A DNA stretch of 64,000 nucleotides from Flavobacterium lutivivi (GTDB taxonomy: Bacteria > Bacteroidota > Bacteroidia > Flavobacteriales > Flavobacteriaceae). The stretch spans positions 1-64,000 of the forward strand of contig NZ_BMIM01000004.1 of assembly GCF_014642275.1 (NCBI RefSeq), read 5' to 3'. The translations under genes and the position numbers were made by a program. This document shows positions 53,483 through 63,333 of the stretch, one piece after another (within the stretch, counting starts at the first letter, position 1; every line of letters starts with the position of its first letter). The notes beneath the pieces are model-generated. The model did not search any database and was not told the origin of the DNA. It was given only the letters and a program-made list of their open reading frames with translations.

Positions 53483-54739
53483 TTAACTATCTTTTTCCCA
53501 TTTACCAACTACTGAAGTAGCTAATGCATTGCCTAAAACATTAGTTGCACTTCTAAACATATCACAAAAATGGTCTATTGGTAAGATTAAGGCTATACCT
53601 TCTACGGGAATTTTAAACATTCCGCAGGTTGCTGCTACAACTACTAGGCTTGCTCTTGGAACCCCAGCAATACCTTTACTAGTCAACATTAAAACAAACA
53701 ACATTGTAAATTGTGTTCCTGTATCGAGTGGAACATCATAGGCTTGAGCAATAAAAATACTGGCAAATGTCATATACATCATACTTCCATCAAGATTAAA
53801 AGAATAACCAAGCGGCAACATGAATGATACAATTCTATCTTTTATTCCAAATCGTTCTAGTTCTTCTGTCAGTTTAGGAAAAACAGCTTCGCTACTAGTT
53901 GTTCCAAAAGCTATTATCAATGGACTGATTATATGACTTAATAATGTTTTCATTTTTGATTTTAAGAAAACAAAACCAAATAATAATAATACAATCCACA
54001 ATGTCGAAATTCCTACCATAAATGAACCAAAGAATTTAGCATAAGTAAGTAATAACTCTCCTAAATCTCTTACTGCAAATACTCCTGCTATGGCTCCAAA
54101 AACACCAATTGGAGCAAAATTCATCACGTAGTTTACCATTTTGAGGATGATATGCGAAGTCTTATCTAGAGCTTTTACTACTGGTTTTGAATAATCACCA
54201 ATAGACGCTGCAGCTAACCCGAAGAAGATTGAAAAAATTACAATTTGCAATATTTCATTGGTTGCCATTGCTTCAACTATACTTTTCGGTATAATGTGTT
54301 CGATAAAATTTTGAGCAGAAAAATTTTGCGTTTTTTCTGTTACTTCTGAGGCAGTGGAAATATCAACTCCTGTCAAACTTAATCCCACACCAGGTTGCAA
54401 TACATTTACCCAAAACATTCCTATCAATAAAGAAATAAATGATGCGGTAAAAAACCAACCCAACGCCTTTCCTCCTATTCTTCCAACAGATTTTATATCA
54501 CCAAGTTTGGCAATTCCTACAACCAATGTTGTAAATACTAATGGTGCAATAATCATTTGAACTAAACGAATAAATATAGTAGCTAATAATTTAATATAAG
54601 TACTGAATTCTTTAGCTGTATCTTCTGAATAGTTATTATGAACAAAAATTCCAATAACCATTCCTATTAACATAGCAACAAGAATTTGAAAAGTTAGATT
54701 TTTAAAAATTGATTTTTTTGGAGTTGTTTCGGTATTCAT
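53483..54739 (-). CDS. Dicarboxylate/amino acid:cation symporter
   Basis: The 418-residue protein belongs to the DAACS (GltP/DctA) family, which imports glutamate, aspartate or C4-dicarboxylates with H+ or Na+. Hallmarks are LIRLVQMIIAPLVFTTLVVGI, the Ser-rich hairpin AFGTTSSEAVFPKL, LPLGYSFNLDGSMMYM (NMDGS-type motif) and the C-terminal IDHFCDMFRSATNVLGN. About eight transmembrane helices are visible. Its start codon shares a base with the aroC stop, so it is coupled to aroC. The substrate is not predictable from sequence. Confidence 0.93.
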   Translation of the reverse strand: MNTETTPKKSIFKNLTFQILVAMLIGMVIGIFVHNNYSEDTAKEFSTYIKLLATIFIRLVQMIIAPLVFTTLVVGIAKLGDIKSVGRIGGKALGWFFTASFISLLIGMFWVNVLQPGVGLSLTGVDISTASEVTEKTQNFSAQNFIEHIIPKSIVEAMATNEILQIVIFSIFFGLAAASIGDYSKPVVKALDKTSHIILKMVNYVMNFAPIGVFGAIAGVFAVRDLGELLLTYAKFFGSFMVGISTLWIVLLLFGFVFLKSKMKTLLSHIISPLIIAFGTTSSEAVFPKLTEELERFGIKDRIVSFMLPLGYSFNLDGSMMYMTFASIFIAQAYDVPLDTGTQFTMLFVLMLTSKGIAGVPRASLVVVAATCGMFKIPVEGIALILPIDHFCDMFRSATNVLGNALATSVVGKWEKDS

Positions 54740-55800
54740 TATTGGTATAATTTGTTTAGTAAATAATAATCGGCAATTACTAATGCTGCCATAGCTTCAA
54801 CTATTGGCACAGCTCTTGGAACAACACAAGCATCGTGCCTTCCTTTACCTTGCTGAATAATTAGTTTATTTTCATTAGTTAATACTTCTTGTTGTTGTAA
54901 TAATGTAGCAACTGGTTTAAAAGTTACTCTAAAATAAATATCCATACCGTTAGAAATTCCTCCTTGAATTCCACCAGAAAGATTAGTTTTTGTAGTTCCG
55001 TCTTCATTAAATAAATCATTATGTTCACTGCCTTTCATTCTTGCACCACAAAACCCACTTCCATATTCAAAACCGTGAACTGCATTAATTGATAACATTG
55101 CTTTACCAAGTTCTGCGTGAAGTTTATCAAAAACTGGTTCGCCAAGACCAATAGGAACATTTTGAATAACACAAGTAATTGTTCCACCAATTGTATCGCC
55201 TTGTTTCTTTATTTCTTTAATGTGTTCTTCCATTTTTTGAGCGGTAACCACATCAGGACAGCGAACCGCATTGGTTTCTGTCAATGAAAAATCTAATTCT
55301 TGATAGGGTTTATCTATAAATATTTCTCCAACAGACGAAACAAATGCATTGATTTTAACATCAGGAATTACTTGCTTTGCAATTGCTCCAGCAACTACTC
55401 TACTAACGGTTTCTCGTGCAGAACTTCTTCCTCCACCACGATAGTCACGAATGCCATATTTTTTTTCATAAACATAATCGGCATGACTTGGTCTATAGGT
55501 ATATTTTATATGTGAATAATCATCTGATTTTTGATTGGTATTTTCAATAATGAATCCAATAGGTGTTCCTGTAGTTTTACCTTCAAAAATTCCCGAGAGA
55601 AACTTCACCTCATCTTCTTCTTTGCGCTGTGTTACAATAGCAGACTGACCAGGTTTTCTTCGTTGCATTTCATTTTGAATAGCATCAAAATCTAACTCAA
55701 TTCCCGCAGGACAACCATCGATAATTCCGCCAAGTGCTTCACCGTGCGATTCACCAAAAGTGGTTAACTTAAATATTGTGCCTATACTATTTCCTGCCAT
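54739..55800 (-). CDS. aroC: Chorismate synthase
   Basis: The 353-residue FMN-dependent enzyme converts EPSP to chorismate. The family signatures are [19 protein letters not shown] at the N-terminus, [24 protein letters not shown] in the middle, and [10 protein letters not shown] and [17 protein letters not shown] near the end. Length is standard. The downstream symporter gene overlaps by one base (TAATG), so the two are one operon. A -7 box is 15 nt upstream. Confidence 0.97.
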   Translation of the reverse strand: MAGNSIGTIFKLTTFGESHGEALGGIIDGCPAGIELDFDAIQNEMQRRKPGQSAIVTQRKEEDEVKFLSGIFEGKTTGTPIGFIIENTNQKSDDYSHIKYTYRPSHADYVYEKKYGIRDYRGGGRSSARETVSRVVAGAIAKQVIPDVKINAFVSSVGEIFIDKPYQELDFSLTETNAVRCPDVVTAQKMEEHIKEIKKQGDTIGGTITCVIQNVPIGLGEPVFDKLHAELGKAMLSINAVHGFEYGSGFCGARMKGSEHNDLFNEDGTTKTNLSGGIQGGISNGMDIYFRVTFKPVATLLQQQEVLTNENKLIIQQGKGRHDACVVPRAVPIVEAMAALVIADYYLLNKLYQ

Positions 55801-55814
55801 AATATTGTTTTCAA

Positions 55815-55822
55815 CAAATATA
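55815..55822 (-). promoter_or_regulatory. -7 box for aroC
   Basis: CAAATATA on the plus strand reads TATATTTG leftwards, 14 nt before the aroC ATG at 55800. The rest of the 55801-55975 gap shows nothing else I can name. Confidence 0.5.
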
Positions 55823-55975
55823 AAGGATTGTTTTCAGTAATAAAAAAATGATTACTTCATACTGCATTTAAAAACATATTCATTTACAATAAACTAATAA
55901 TTTGTTGTTCTACATTTAATATTACATTTTTATTTGATTAACATGACATTTCTTTATTTGTAAAACACTAATCTT

Positions 55976-56797
55976 ATGAAGAAAAGAAAATTAGATTTGG
56001 CCATTATTTCAGATGTTCATCTAGGAACTTATGGCTCACATGCTGTAGAACTTTACAACTACCTAAACTCAATAAAACCAAAAATATTAGTCCTCAATGG
56101 TGATATTATTGATATATGGCAATTTAGAAAATCCTATTTCCCAAAAGCACATTTAAAAGTAATTAAAAAAATAATTGACCTAGCTTCCAAAGGAACAAAA
56201 GTTTATTACATAACAGGTAATCATGATGAGTTATTGAGAAAATTTAGCGATTCATTTATGGGAAATTTTTGTGTTGTGGACAAATTGGTTTTAGATCTCG
56301 ATGGAAACAAAGCATGGATATTTCATGGAGATGTATTTGATGCCTCTGTTCAACATTCAAAATGGATTGCCAAGTTGGGCGGGTTAGGATATGATTATCT
56401 AATATTGTTCAATCGTTTTGTAAATTGGATTTTGAAAAAACTAGGAAAAGAACCCTATTCATTTTCGAGAAAAATTAAAGCAAGTGTCAAAAAAGCTGTA
56501 AAACATATTTCTGATTTTGAAAATACTGCTACAGAACTTGCCATAGAAAAAGGCTACCAATATGTGATATGTGGTCATATTCATGAGCCAAAAATCATAA
56601 GAAAGGAAAATAAAAATGGAACTATTCTATACTTGAATTCTGGTGATTGGGTAGAGAATTTAACAGCTTTAGAATACAAAAAAAAGCGCTGGAAATTATA
56701 TCGTTACGAAGATTTTACAGAAAAAGAAGAAGATTTATTTGAAATGGATAATTTGATTAACCAACAACTTGTAGCGTCTATTATTTATAAAAAGTAA
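55976..56797 (+). CDS. UDP-2,3-diacylglucosamine diphosphatase-like metallophosphoesterase
   Basis: The 273-residue protein has the calcineurin-like metal motifs in order: ISDVHLGTYG, LNGDIIDIWQF, TGNHDELLR, FHGDVFDAS and CGHIHEP. It resembles LpxH/LpxH2, which cleaves UDP-2,3-diacylglucosamine in lipid A synthesis at the membrane surface. The C-terminal segment about 150-190 is basic and could touch the membrane. Related phosphoesterases with other substrates exist, so the exact role is a good guess rather than certain. It stands alone. Confidence 0.8.
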   Translation: MKKRKLDLAIISDVHLGTYGSHAVELYNYLNSIKPKILVLNGDIIDIWQFRKSYFPKAHLKVIKKIIDLASKGTKVYYITGNHDELLRKFSDSFMGNFCVVDKLVLDLDGNKAWIFHGDVFDASVQHSKWIAKLGGLGYDYLILFNRFVNWILKKLGKEPYSFSRKIKASVKKAVKHISDFENTATELAIEKGYQYVICGHIHEPKIIRKENKNGTILYLNSGDWVENLTALEYKKKRWKLYRYEDFTEKEEDLFEMDNLINQQLVASIIYKK

Positions 56798-56874
56798 GAA
56801 AATTTTAAGATTATTCAATAATTTTTGCATGATATTTGCGTTATATAAATTGTATAATCTTAATACTAGTTTTT

Positions 56875-57366
56875 ATGAAGAAAATAATTTTATCTGCGTT
56901 TATGCTTGCAGGATTTGCTTTTAATGCACAGGCACAAGACATTTCAAAAAATGCTCTAGGTCTTAGACTTGGTGACAATGATGGTTTTGGTGGAGAAATC
57001 TCTTATCAAAGAGGATTGGGAGATAACAACCGATTAGAAGTTGATCTTGGTTGGAGAAACAGTAATGATGTTGACGCATTTAAACTTGCTGGTCTTTATC
57101 ATTGGGTATGGAATATTGATGGCGGTTTTAACTGGTATGCTGGTGCTGGTGGAGGATTAGGTTCATGGAAATATGACAAATATGGAGTTAGCGATAGCGG
57201 AACATTCCTTTTTGCCGCTGGAAACATCGGTATTGAATATAATTTCGATATTCCACTTCAAATTTCTCTAGACATGAGACCTGAGTTATACTTTAATTCA
57301 GATGACTGGCGCGATGACAACTTTGGACCAGATATTGCTTTAGGAATTCGTTACAAATTCGACTAA
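56875..57366 (+). CDS. Small outer-membrane beta-barrel protein
   Basis: The start at MKKIILSAFMLAGFAFNAQAQ (56875) gives 163 residues with a clear signal peptide; the longer frame from 56836 adds an extra hydrophobic stretch and is rejected. The mature part is strand-rich (LGLRLGDNDGFGGEISYQRGL, NRLEVDLGWR, WYAGAGGGLGSW, GNIGIEYNFDIPLQISLDMRPELY) and ends in LGIRYKFD, close to the aromatic ending of barrel proteins. The function is unknown. GATATTTG at about 56831 is one base off the -7 box. Confidence 0.78.
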   Translation: MKKIILSAFMLAGFAFNAQAQDISKNALGLRLGDNDGFGGEISYQRGLGDNNRLEVDLGWRNSNDVDAFKLAGLYHWVWNIDGGFNWYAGAGGGLGSWKYDKYGVSDSGTFLFAAGNIGIEYNFDIPLQISLDMRPELYFNSDDWRDDNFGPDIALGIRYKFD

Positions 57367-57367
57367 T

Positions 57368-57400
57368 AAAAAAATCCCGAACTATTCGGGATTTTTTTTA
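57368..57400. terminator. Terminator between the beta-barrel and PrcB-like genes
   Basis: AATCCCGAA/TTCGGGATT with a 3-nt loop lies between A and T runs. It can act on both strands between convergent genes. Confidence 0.88.
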
Positions 57401-57814
57401 TTTTATTATTATTGGTTTTTTTGAATTAATTTTTACTACTGTATAAGGATATGTAATAACTGTAGTTGCCATTCCTTGAGGTTTTACCTCTTTGGTATAA
57501 ACAATTATATTTTCGGGAGTTTCTTCAACTTTTTCAACGGTGATTGTAAATCCACCATAGTTTTTTTCACCCAAATTCAACAAAATAAAATTGCTTGTTT
57601 TAATATCATCAGCTTTAATTTTGTGTTTCAAATTCTCGTCGCCAATCAACATAGGTATCTCACTTGGCTCACTAATAATTTCATAAAAATTGATGTTTGC
57701 ACCACCGTTTTCTTGAACTGTTAAAACTTCGAAAAGAGGTTTATTCGCCGAATTTTTATTGGTCGAACAGGAAAGTAAAAAAGCCAAAGATACAACTGAA
57801 AGAACTTTTTTCAT
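57398..57814 (-). CDS. PrcB-family lipoprotein
   Basis: The 138-residue protein has a lipobox with Cys16 (AFLLSCSTNK). The C-terminal region (about 75-138; GEKNYGGFTITVEKVEET, VTTVITYPYTVVKINS-like) matches the PrcB C-terminal domain, named from the prtP-associated PrcB of Treponema, in which it is a subunit of a protease complex. No protease gene is adjacent. It is read in the same direction as bshA and starts 6 nt after it, so they could be cotranscribed. Confidence 0.7.
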   Translation of the reverse strand: MKKVLSVVSLAFLLSCSTNKNSANKPLFEVLTVQENGGANINFYEIISEPSEIPMLIGDENLKHKIKADDIKTSNFILLNLGEKNYGGFTITVEKVEETPENIIVYTKEVKPQGMATTVITYPYTVVKINSKKPIIIK

Positions 57815-57820
57815 GTATAA

Positions 57821-58966
57821 CTAATTAATTAATGATTTTGAATTTTCTAAAGCTTTCCTATATAATTCCTCATACAAAGGAAGAATATTTTTAATATCAA
57901 ACTTTTCTGCCTGAAATAATGCTTGCTTTCTAAATTGCTTTAAAACAGTATCGTCTTTTAATATACTAATGGCATTTTGAGCCATTTCCTCAATATTACC
58001 TACATCACTAAGATAACCCGAAAATCCATTCAAATTTACTTCCGGAAGTCCACCTGTATTCGTAGAAATTACGGGAACGCTCCATGCCATTGCTTCAAGT
58101 GCAGCAAGACCAAAACTTTCTGTTTCAGAGGGAAGCAAAAACAAATCAGAATAGGAAAGAATTTGATCAATTTCATTACTATTTCCAAAGAAAATTACTT
58201 TGTCATCTATTCCTAAATCGGTAACTAATCTTTCAGCATTGTCGCGTTCAGGACCATCGCCAACAAGCATCAACTTTGATGGAATTTGTTTTTGAATATT
58301 ATAAAAAACTTTGATTACATCAGGAATTCTTTTAACTCTTCTAAAATTACTGATGTGAGTTATTATTTTTTCATCTTTATTAGCCATTACTGAACGCTGA
58401 CAAGAAATATGTTTTTCGTTTCTAATTTTGTCCAATTCAATAAAATTTGGAATAACATGTATTTCATTTTTTATATTGAAATGTTTCAAAGTATCTTCTT
58501 TTAAATTTTCTGATACAGATGTTACTACATCGGATTTATTGATACTAAATGTTACTGCAGTTTTATAAAAAGGATGTTTTCCAACAAGAGTTATATCTGT
58601 TCCATGAAGAGTTGTCACCATCGGAATAACTATTCCTTCATCTTTGAGCATTTGTTTTGCCATGTAACCTGCGTAAGCATGAGGTATCGCATAATGCACA
58701 TGTAGAAGTTCGATGCCATGCAGTTTGACCATATCTACAAGTTTACTAGATAGAGCCAATTCATAGGGTTGATAATGAAATAATGGATATTCGGGAACAT
58801 TCACTTCATGATAATGCACATTGCTGTTGAGCAACGCTAGTCTAACAGGTTGCTTATAGGTAATAAAATGGATTTCATGACCACGCAAAGCCAATTCGAG
58901 ACCTAATTCTGTAGCGACAACGCCACTTCCACCAAATGTTGGATAACATACAATTGCAATTTTCAT
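57821..58966 (-). CDS. bshA: N-acetyl-alpha-D-glucosaminyl L-malate synthase
   Basis: This GT4 glycosyltransferase of 381 residues makes the first bacillithiol intermediate from UDP-GlcNAc and L-malate. The BshA signature is visible: CYPTFGGSGVVATELGLELALRGHEIHFITYKQPVRL, LLHVHYAIPHAYAGYMAKQ, and TTLHGTDITLVGKHP. The nucleotide-sugar site ETESFGLAALEAMAWSVPVISTNTGGLPEV is intact. ytxJ elsewhere in the window fits the same low-molecular-weight thiol system. The bshB and bshC genes are not here. Confidence 0.95.
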   Translation of the reverse strand: MKIAIVCYPTFGGSGVVATELGLELALRGHEIHFITYKQPVRLALLNSNVHYHEVNVPEYPLFHYQPYELALSSKLVDMVKLHGIELLHVHYAIPHAYAGYMAKQMLKDEGIVIPMVTTLHGTDITLVGKHPFYKTAVTFSINKSDVVTSVSENLKEDTLKHFNIKNEIHVIPNFIELDKIRNEKHISCQRSVMANKDEKIITHISNFRRVKRIPDVIKVFYNIQKQIPSKLMLVGDGPERDNAERLVTDLGIDDKVIFFGNSNEIDQILSYSDLFLLPSETESFGLAALEAMAWSVPVISTNTGGLPEVNLNGFSGYLSDVGNIEEMAQNAISILKDDTVLKQFRKQALFQAEKFDIKNILPLYEELYRKALENSKSLIN

Positions 58967-59115
58967 TTATTCAATTTTACCTTACGAAGATAAGTATAAA
59001 ACATTAAAACTTTTGTTAATAAATATCAATCATTTATTCTAATAAAAAAAGAAAATCAAACTATAGTAGTATTACATATTCTAATTATCTTTATCAAACA
59101 AAAACTCAATTCTAT

Positions 59116-59817
59116 ATGCTTACAATAGACAATTATTTAGACAGCCATTATATAAACAGAAGCAACTGGCTTCGTGCAGCAGTTCTAGGAGCAAACGATG
59201 GAATAATTTCGATATCGAGTCTTGCTATAGGTGTTGCAACAGCAGGAACTGCAAGAGAACCAATCCTTTTGGCAACAATTGCCGGACTAGTTGCTGGTTC
59301 ATTATCAATGGCAGCTGGAGAATATGTTTCGGTAAGTTCACAAACTGATATTGAAAAAGCAGACATAGAACGAGAAAAAATAGAACTACAAATGATGCCA
59401 GATGAAGAGTTGAAAATTTTGGCAGAAATCTATGAAAAAAGAGGATTGAAAAAAGAAACTGCTCTTCAGGTAGCGAAAGAATTAACCGAGCATGATGCCT
59501 TGGCTGCTCACGTGAGAGATGAACTTGGAATTACTGAAATGAGCCAAGCAAATCCTCTACAAGCGGCATTGGCTTCTGGAGCATCATTTACTGTTGGAGG
59601 AATATTTCCACTTCTTGTTACTTTATTAGCTCCAATGGATTACATGGAGTATTCACTGTATATTTTTACAATAATTTCATTAATTACTCTTGGTGCAGTT
59701 TCGGCTAGAACTGGAGGTTCAAGTATTAGTAAAGCTGTAATTAGAATTGTAATTTGGGGAACAATAGCAATGGGATTATCTTCGCTAGTGGGTTATATTT
59801 TTGGTGTAAGCGTTTAA
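59116..59817 (+). CDS. VIT1/CCC1-family metal transporter
   Basis: The 233-residue protein has the VIT family start SNWLRAAVLGANDGIISISSLAIGVATAG, followed by AAGEYVSVSSQTDIEKADIEREK, the long helix that binds metals in VIT1, and three C-terminal transmembrane helices with PLLVTLLAP and VSARTGGSSISKAVIRI. Family members move Fe2+ or Mn2+ out of the cytoplasm; direction and metal are inferred. It is a single gene, convergent with the GH3 gene and separated by 2 nt, with no terminator seen. Confidence 0.9.
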   Translation: MLTIDNYLDSHYINRSNWLRAAVLGANDGIISISSLAIGVATAGTAREPILLATIAGLVAGSLSMAAGEYVSVSSQTDIEKADIEREKIELQMMPDEELKILAEIYEKRGLKKETALQVAKELTEHDALAAHVRDELGITEMSQANPLQAALASGASFTVGGIFPLLVTLLAPMDYMEYSLYIFTIISLITLGAVSARTGGSSISKAVIRIVIWGTIAMGLSSLVGYIFGVSV

Positions 59818-59819
59818 AA

Positions 59820-62800
59820 CTATTTGATTATTGCTTCTTGAATAATTTTTTGAATATCTTCTCTAATATTTTCTTTAGAAAGTTTATTTGGAAGATTACT
59901 ATCTGGATAAGTTCTATTGGATAAAAAGACATAAACTATTCCTGTCTCAGGATCAGCCCATGCCATAGTTCCAGTAAAGCCTGTGTGTCCAAAACTTTTT
60001 GGTGAAACACAACCACAGGTTGGACCTTCTTTGCCTAATTGTGGCTTGTCAAACCCTAAACCTCTTCTATTACCTTCTGGGCAATACCAGCATGTATTGA
60101 ATGTTTCAAATGTTTCTTCAGAAAAATATTGTCTTCCACCATAATTACCATTTTGCAAATACATTTGCATCATCTTGGCAACATCCATAGCATTCGAAAA
60201 AATTCCAGCATGTCCAGCAACACCACCTTCCATTGCTGCTTCCATGTCGTGAACATATCCTTGTATCAAAGCATATCGAAAATAGGTGTCAACTTCGGTT
60301 GGAGCAATTCTATTTATGTCAACTTTTCGCAAAGGGTTAAACATAGTGTTGTTCATTCCCATGGTTTTGTAAAAATTGCTATAAGCTAATTCGTCTAACT
60401 TTTTGCCAGTTGTTTTTTCGAGATATTCTTTTAGAATAATAAATGTAAAATCGCTGTATTTGTATTCTTTTTTGTCAATCAAAGGACTATTAATAATTTT
60501 TTTCATGATAGTATCATGATAATCATCTCTTAGAAAAAGGTTTTCAGTAACTTGATGAGTAAAACCTTCGGTATATGTTTTTCTATAATACTTTTCAGAT
60601 GGCTGATTGACAGAATCTAAAGTTGCTTTGTAAAATGGTTGCCATGCTTGTAATCTTCCATAATGCGACAAAAGTTCCTTGAAGGTAATTTCAGATTTAT
60701 TAGAATTTCTGAAACTATGCAACATATCTCCTAATTTGGTATCTAACGTTACCTTTTTTCTATCATATAACTGCATCACATTGGGCAATGTAGCTACCAT
60801 TTTTGTCAATGAAGCAACGTCATAAAGGTCACTATTTTGAACTTTAACTGTTTTGTCATAGGTTTGATATCCAAAGCTTTTTTGATAAATGACTTTTCCA
60901 TCGCGCGCAACAAGAATTTGCATCCCTGGAGTTAGTTTTCCATCAATAGCCTTTTGAGCAATTTTATCAATTTCTGCGAGTTTCTTTGCACTCATACCAA
61001 CATTTTCAGGAGTAGAAAACCCGAGTCTATTGAGTTTTGAAGTGGCTAATCCATCACCTGTTTTAAAAGCTTCATTTATAGATACAGACAGTTGTCCTTT
61101 TGCATCTACAGTTCCAAAAATAATTTGGGCAGAAACTTCTTGAGCAATAGCATTATTTTGATAAGAAACAATCAATCCTTTTATATTGCTGAAATCATCA
61201 ATTTGCATCAGCGAATAAGGCTTCGTAAAAACATCTAATATGACATTTTTTGTAGCAGCAATTTCATTTATCAACTTTATTTCAGAATCGCTGAAATCGT
61301 GTTTTTTCCATGCTTTGTCTGATTTATGAAAACCAATAATAACCTTATCAAATTCATTCAAAACCGTTTTTAGCGTATCAATGTTTGTCACTTTAACTTC
61401 TACAACATCTGTGTACTTTTGTAGAGTAGATAAAAAAGTTTCATTGGCGTCATCGCCTAGTTTTATATAAGCTATTTTTTGATTAAGCTCTTTTATTGGC
61501 AAAATCTCGTCTTCATTTTTTAGAACCGTAATTGCATTTTCATATAATTTATACTGCAAATCATCTTTACTAGGTTCATTTAGCTGGCTAGACAAACTTT
61601 TTAAATCTATAGGCTTGTAATTATTTAAACCCGATTTGAATTTGTATCGCAATATTTTTTTAACCGATTGAGAAAGGCGTTCTTCAGAGATTTGACCTTC
61701 TTGATAGGCCATACAAATTTTTTCGCTTGCCAAAGGCACATTTTCTGCAAATAACAAAATATCATTTCCTGCCAAAAAAGCCTCCAAATCTACTTCGCCT
61801 GGTTTTCTAGAATTGCTTGCTCCTTTCATATTGAGAGCATCTGTGAATATTAAGCCTTCAAAACCAAGTTCGTCTTTGAGCAAGTTTGTTACCACTTTAT
61901 ATGACAATGATGAAGGTGTATTTTCTTTTGTTTCGATGCTAGGCACATTCAAATGAGCAACCATAACAGAAACCAATCCTTCGTCAAACATTCTTTTATA
62001 AGGATATAACTCCACTTTGTCCAAATGCTCTCGACTAGCAGTAACCAATGGCAATGTACTATGAGAATCTGTTGCAGTATCGCCATGTCCAGGAAAATGC
62101 TTTCCTGTAGAAAAAATGCCTTCGCCTTGTGCTCCTTTCATTAATGCAATAGCGTGCTCGGTAACATTTACTTTATTTTCTCCAAAGGAGCGAAATCCGA
62201 TAATTGGATTTTTGGGATTTGTATTTATATCTAAAACAGGAGCAAAATTGAATTGAATTCCCAATCGCTTAGATTCTTGAGCCATATTTGCACCAACTTT
62301 TTCAATCAGCTTTAAATCTCTAATTGCTCCAAGCGTCATATTCCATGGGTAACGATAGGTAGAATCCAATCGCATGGACAAACCCCATTCTGCATCAATA
62401 CCAATAAATAAAGGTGTTTTTGAAATTGATTGATATTTGTTGGTTAATTTTGCTTGACGATTTGGTCCGCCTTGAAAAAATATCAATCCACCAATTTTAT
62501 TATTTTTTATGAGTTTTTCAATAGAATTTGTGTGAATTGTATCTTTATTAGAATAAGCCGCAACCATGAACAATTGTCCAATTTTTTCATCGAGCGACAT
62601 GCTATTATAGATACTATCAACCCATTTGGTCTCAGAATCTGTATCTGGGAAAAAGTTCTTACGTTCAGATTTTAAATGTGGAATATAGATTTCATCATCT
62701 TCATATATTCCTGCTTTTGCCAATGAAAAGTGGTTTTTTGAAGAGGTTTTTTTGGATGTAGAACAACTAGTCACTAGCGAAAGCAACGAAACACACACAA

Positions 62801-62828
62801 TTATTCTGCAAAAAAATCTTCTCATCAA
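59820..62828 (-). CDS. GH3 (NagZ-like)/serine beta-lactamase fusion lipoprotein
   Basis: The 1002-residue protein has a lipobox with Cys22 (SLVTSCSTS). The first half is a GH3 N-terminal domain with KHFPGHGDTATDSHSTLPLV (about 240), the NagZ motif whose His-Asp pair is catalytic, and a GH3 C-like segment (about 425-600). The second half (about 620-1000) is a serine-hydrolase/beta-lactamase domain with SLTK (SxxK) at about 673, YSDF and a C-terminal HTGFTG. NagZ cleaves GlcNAc from anhydromuropeptides, so a role in peptidoglycan recycling at the membrane is likely (inference). The fusion is found in Bacteroidota. The next gene upstream ends 6 nt before the start. Confidence 0.9.
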   Translation of the reverse strand: MMRRFFCRIIVCVSLLSLVTSCSTSKKTSSKNHFSLAKAGIYEDDEIYIPHLKSERKNFFPDTDSETKWVDSIYNSMSLDEKIGQLFMVAAYSNKDTIHTNSIEKLIKNNKIGGLIFFQGGPNRQAKLTNKYQSISKTPLFIGIDAEWGLSMRLDSTYRYPWNMTLGAIRDLKLIEKVGANMAQESKRLGIQFNFAPVLDINTNPKNPIIGFRSFGENKVNVTEHAIALMKGAQGEGIFSTGKHFPGHGDTATDSHSTLPLVTASREHLDKVELYPYKRMFDEGLVSVMVAHLNVPSIETKENTPSSLSYKVVTNLLKDELGFEGLIFTDALNMKGASNSRKPGEVDLEAFLAGNDILLFAENVPLASEKICMAYQEGQISEERLSQSVKKILRYKFKSGLNNYKPIDLKSLSSQLNEPSKDDLQYKLYENAITVLKNEDEILPIKELNQKIAYIKLGDDANETFLSTLQKYTDVVEVKVTNIDTLKTVLNEFDKVIIGFHKSDKAWKKHDFSDSEIKLINEIAATKNVILDVFTKPYSLMQIDDFSNIKGLIVSYQNNAIAQEVSAQIIFGTVDAKGQLSVSINEAFKTGDGLATSKLNRLGFSTPENVGMSAKKLAEIDKIAQKAIDGKLTPGMQILVARDGKVIYQKSFGYQTYDKTVKVQNSDLYDVASLTKMVATLPNVMQLYDRKKVTLDTKLGDMLHSFRNSNKSEITFKELLSHYGRLQAWQPFYKATLDSVNQPSEKYYRKTYTEGFTHQVTENLFLRDDYHDTIMKKIINSPLIDKKEYKYSDFTFIILKEYLEKTTGKKLDELAYSNFYKTMGMNNTMFNPLRKVDINRIAPTEVDTYFRYALIQGYVHDMEAAMEGGVAGHAGIFSNAMDVAKMMQMYLQNGNYGGRQYFSEETFETFNTCWYCPEGNRRGLGFDKPQLGKEGPTCGCVSPKSFGHTGFTGTMAWADPETGIVYVFLSNRTYPDSNLPNKLSKENIREDIQKIIQEAIIK

Positions 62829-62834
62829 TCTTGA

Positions 62835-63317
62835 TTAAAAAAAGCGACTATGCCAACTATCTGAAGCAGGAACTTCCCAACTATAATTAAACTCTTCAAT
62901 AGTATTAACGAGATTATTAAATACAATAGTATTTGAAGTTACAGCTTTTTCTTTAGCCATTTTTTTAAATTCAATCAAAGATTTATGTGCTATATGTTCG
63001 CCAGTCTTGAAAGTGACATTCATTTTATCCAACAAATCTACTTGATACTTTTGCTCTAGACTTTGAATAAATGAAACAGATGCATCAATAGAACAACCCG
63101 AAGCAGATTGTACATCCTGATTTACAGCCAATATTATAAAACGATTGTACTTGGTAATAAATGAAGCTTCTAAAGGCGTGCCATGTGCAGACCAGTTTTC
63201 TAGAAACACTTTTACATCATTTTCAATTTCAACTATTTCAGCATCAGAAAACTTACGACTGGATTGGTAAATCCAAATTCTAGATTCTTCAGGTAAATTA
63301 TCAAATGGAACGTACAT
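62835..63317 (-). CDS. Conserved short protein often labelled ABC transporter ATPase, without ATPase motifs
   Basis: The 160-residue soluble protein begins YVPFDNLPEESRIWIYQSSRKFSDAEI and contains WSAHGTPLEASFITKYNRFIILAVNQDVQSASGCSIDASVSFIQSLEQKYQVDLLDKMNVTF. As I recall, this family is labelled ABC transporter ATPase in flavobacterial annotation, but I see no Walker A or ABC signature, so I reject that name. The pair ASGCSIDASV may be functionally important. The gene follows an Fe-S protein gene after a REP-like element, so they could be cotranscribed. Confidence 0.7.
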   Translation of the reverse strand: MYVPFDNLPEESRIWIYQSSRKFSDAEIVEIENDVKVFLENWSAHGTPLEASFITKYNRFIILAVNQDVQSASGCSIDASVSFIQSLEQKYQVDLLDKMNVTFKTGEHIAHKSLIEFKKMAKEKAVTSNTIVFNNLVNTIEEFNYSWEVPASDSWHSRFF

Positions 63318-63333
63318 GTTATTTAAAATTTTG

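Noticed and set aside
62835-63317. ABC transporter ATPase label
   Set aside because: No Walker A, Walker B or ABC signature is present in the 160 residues.
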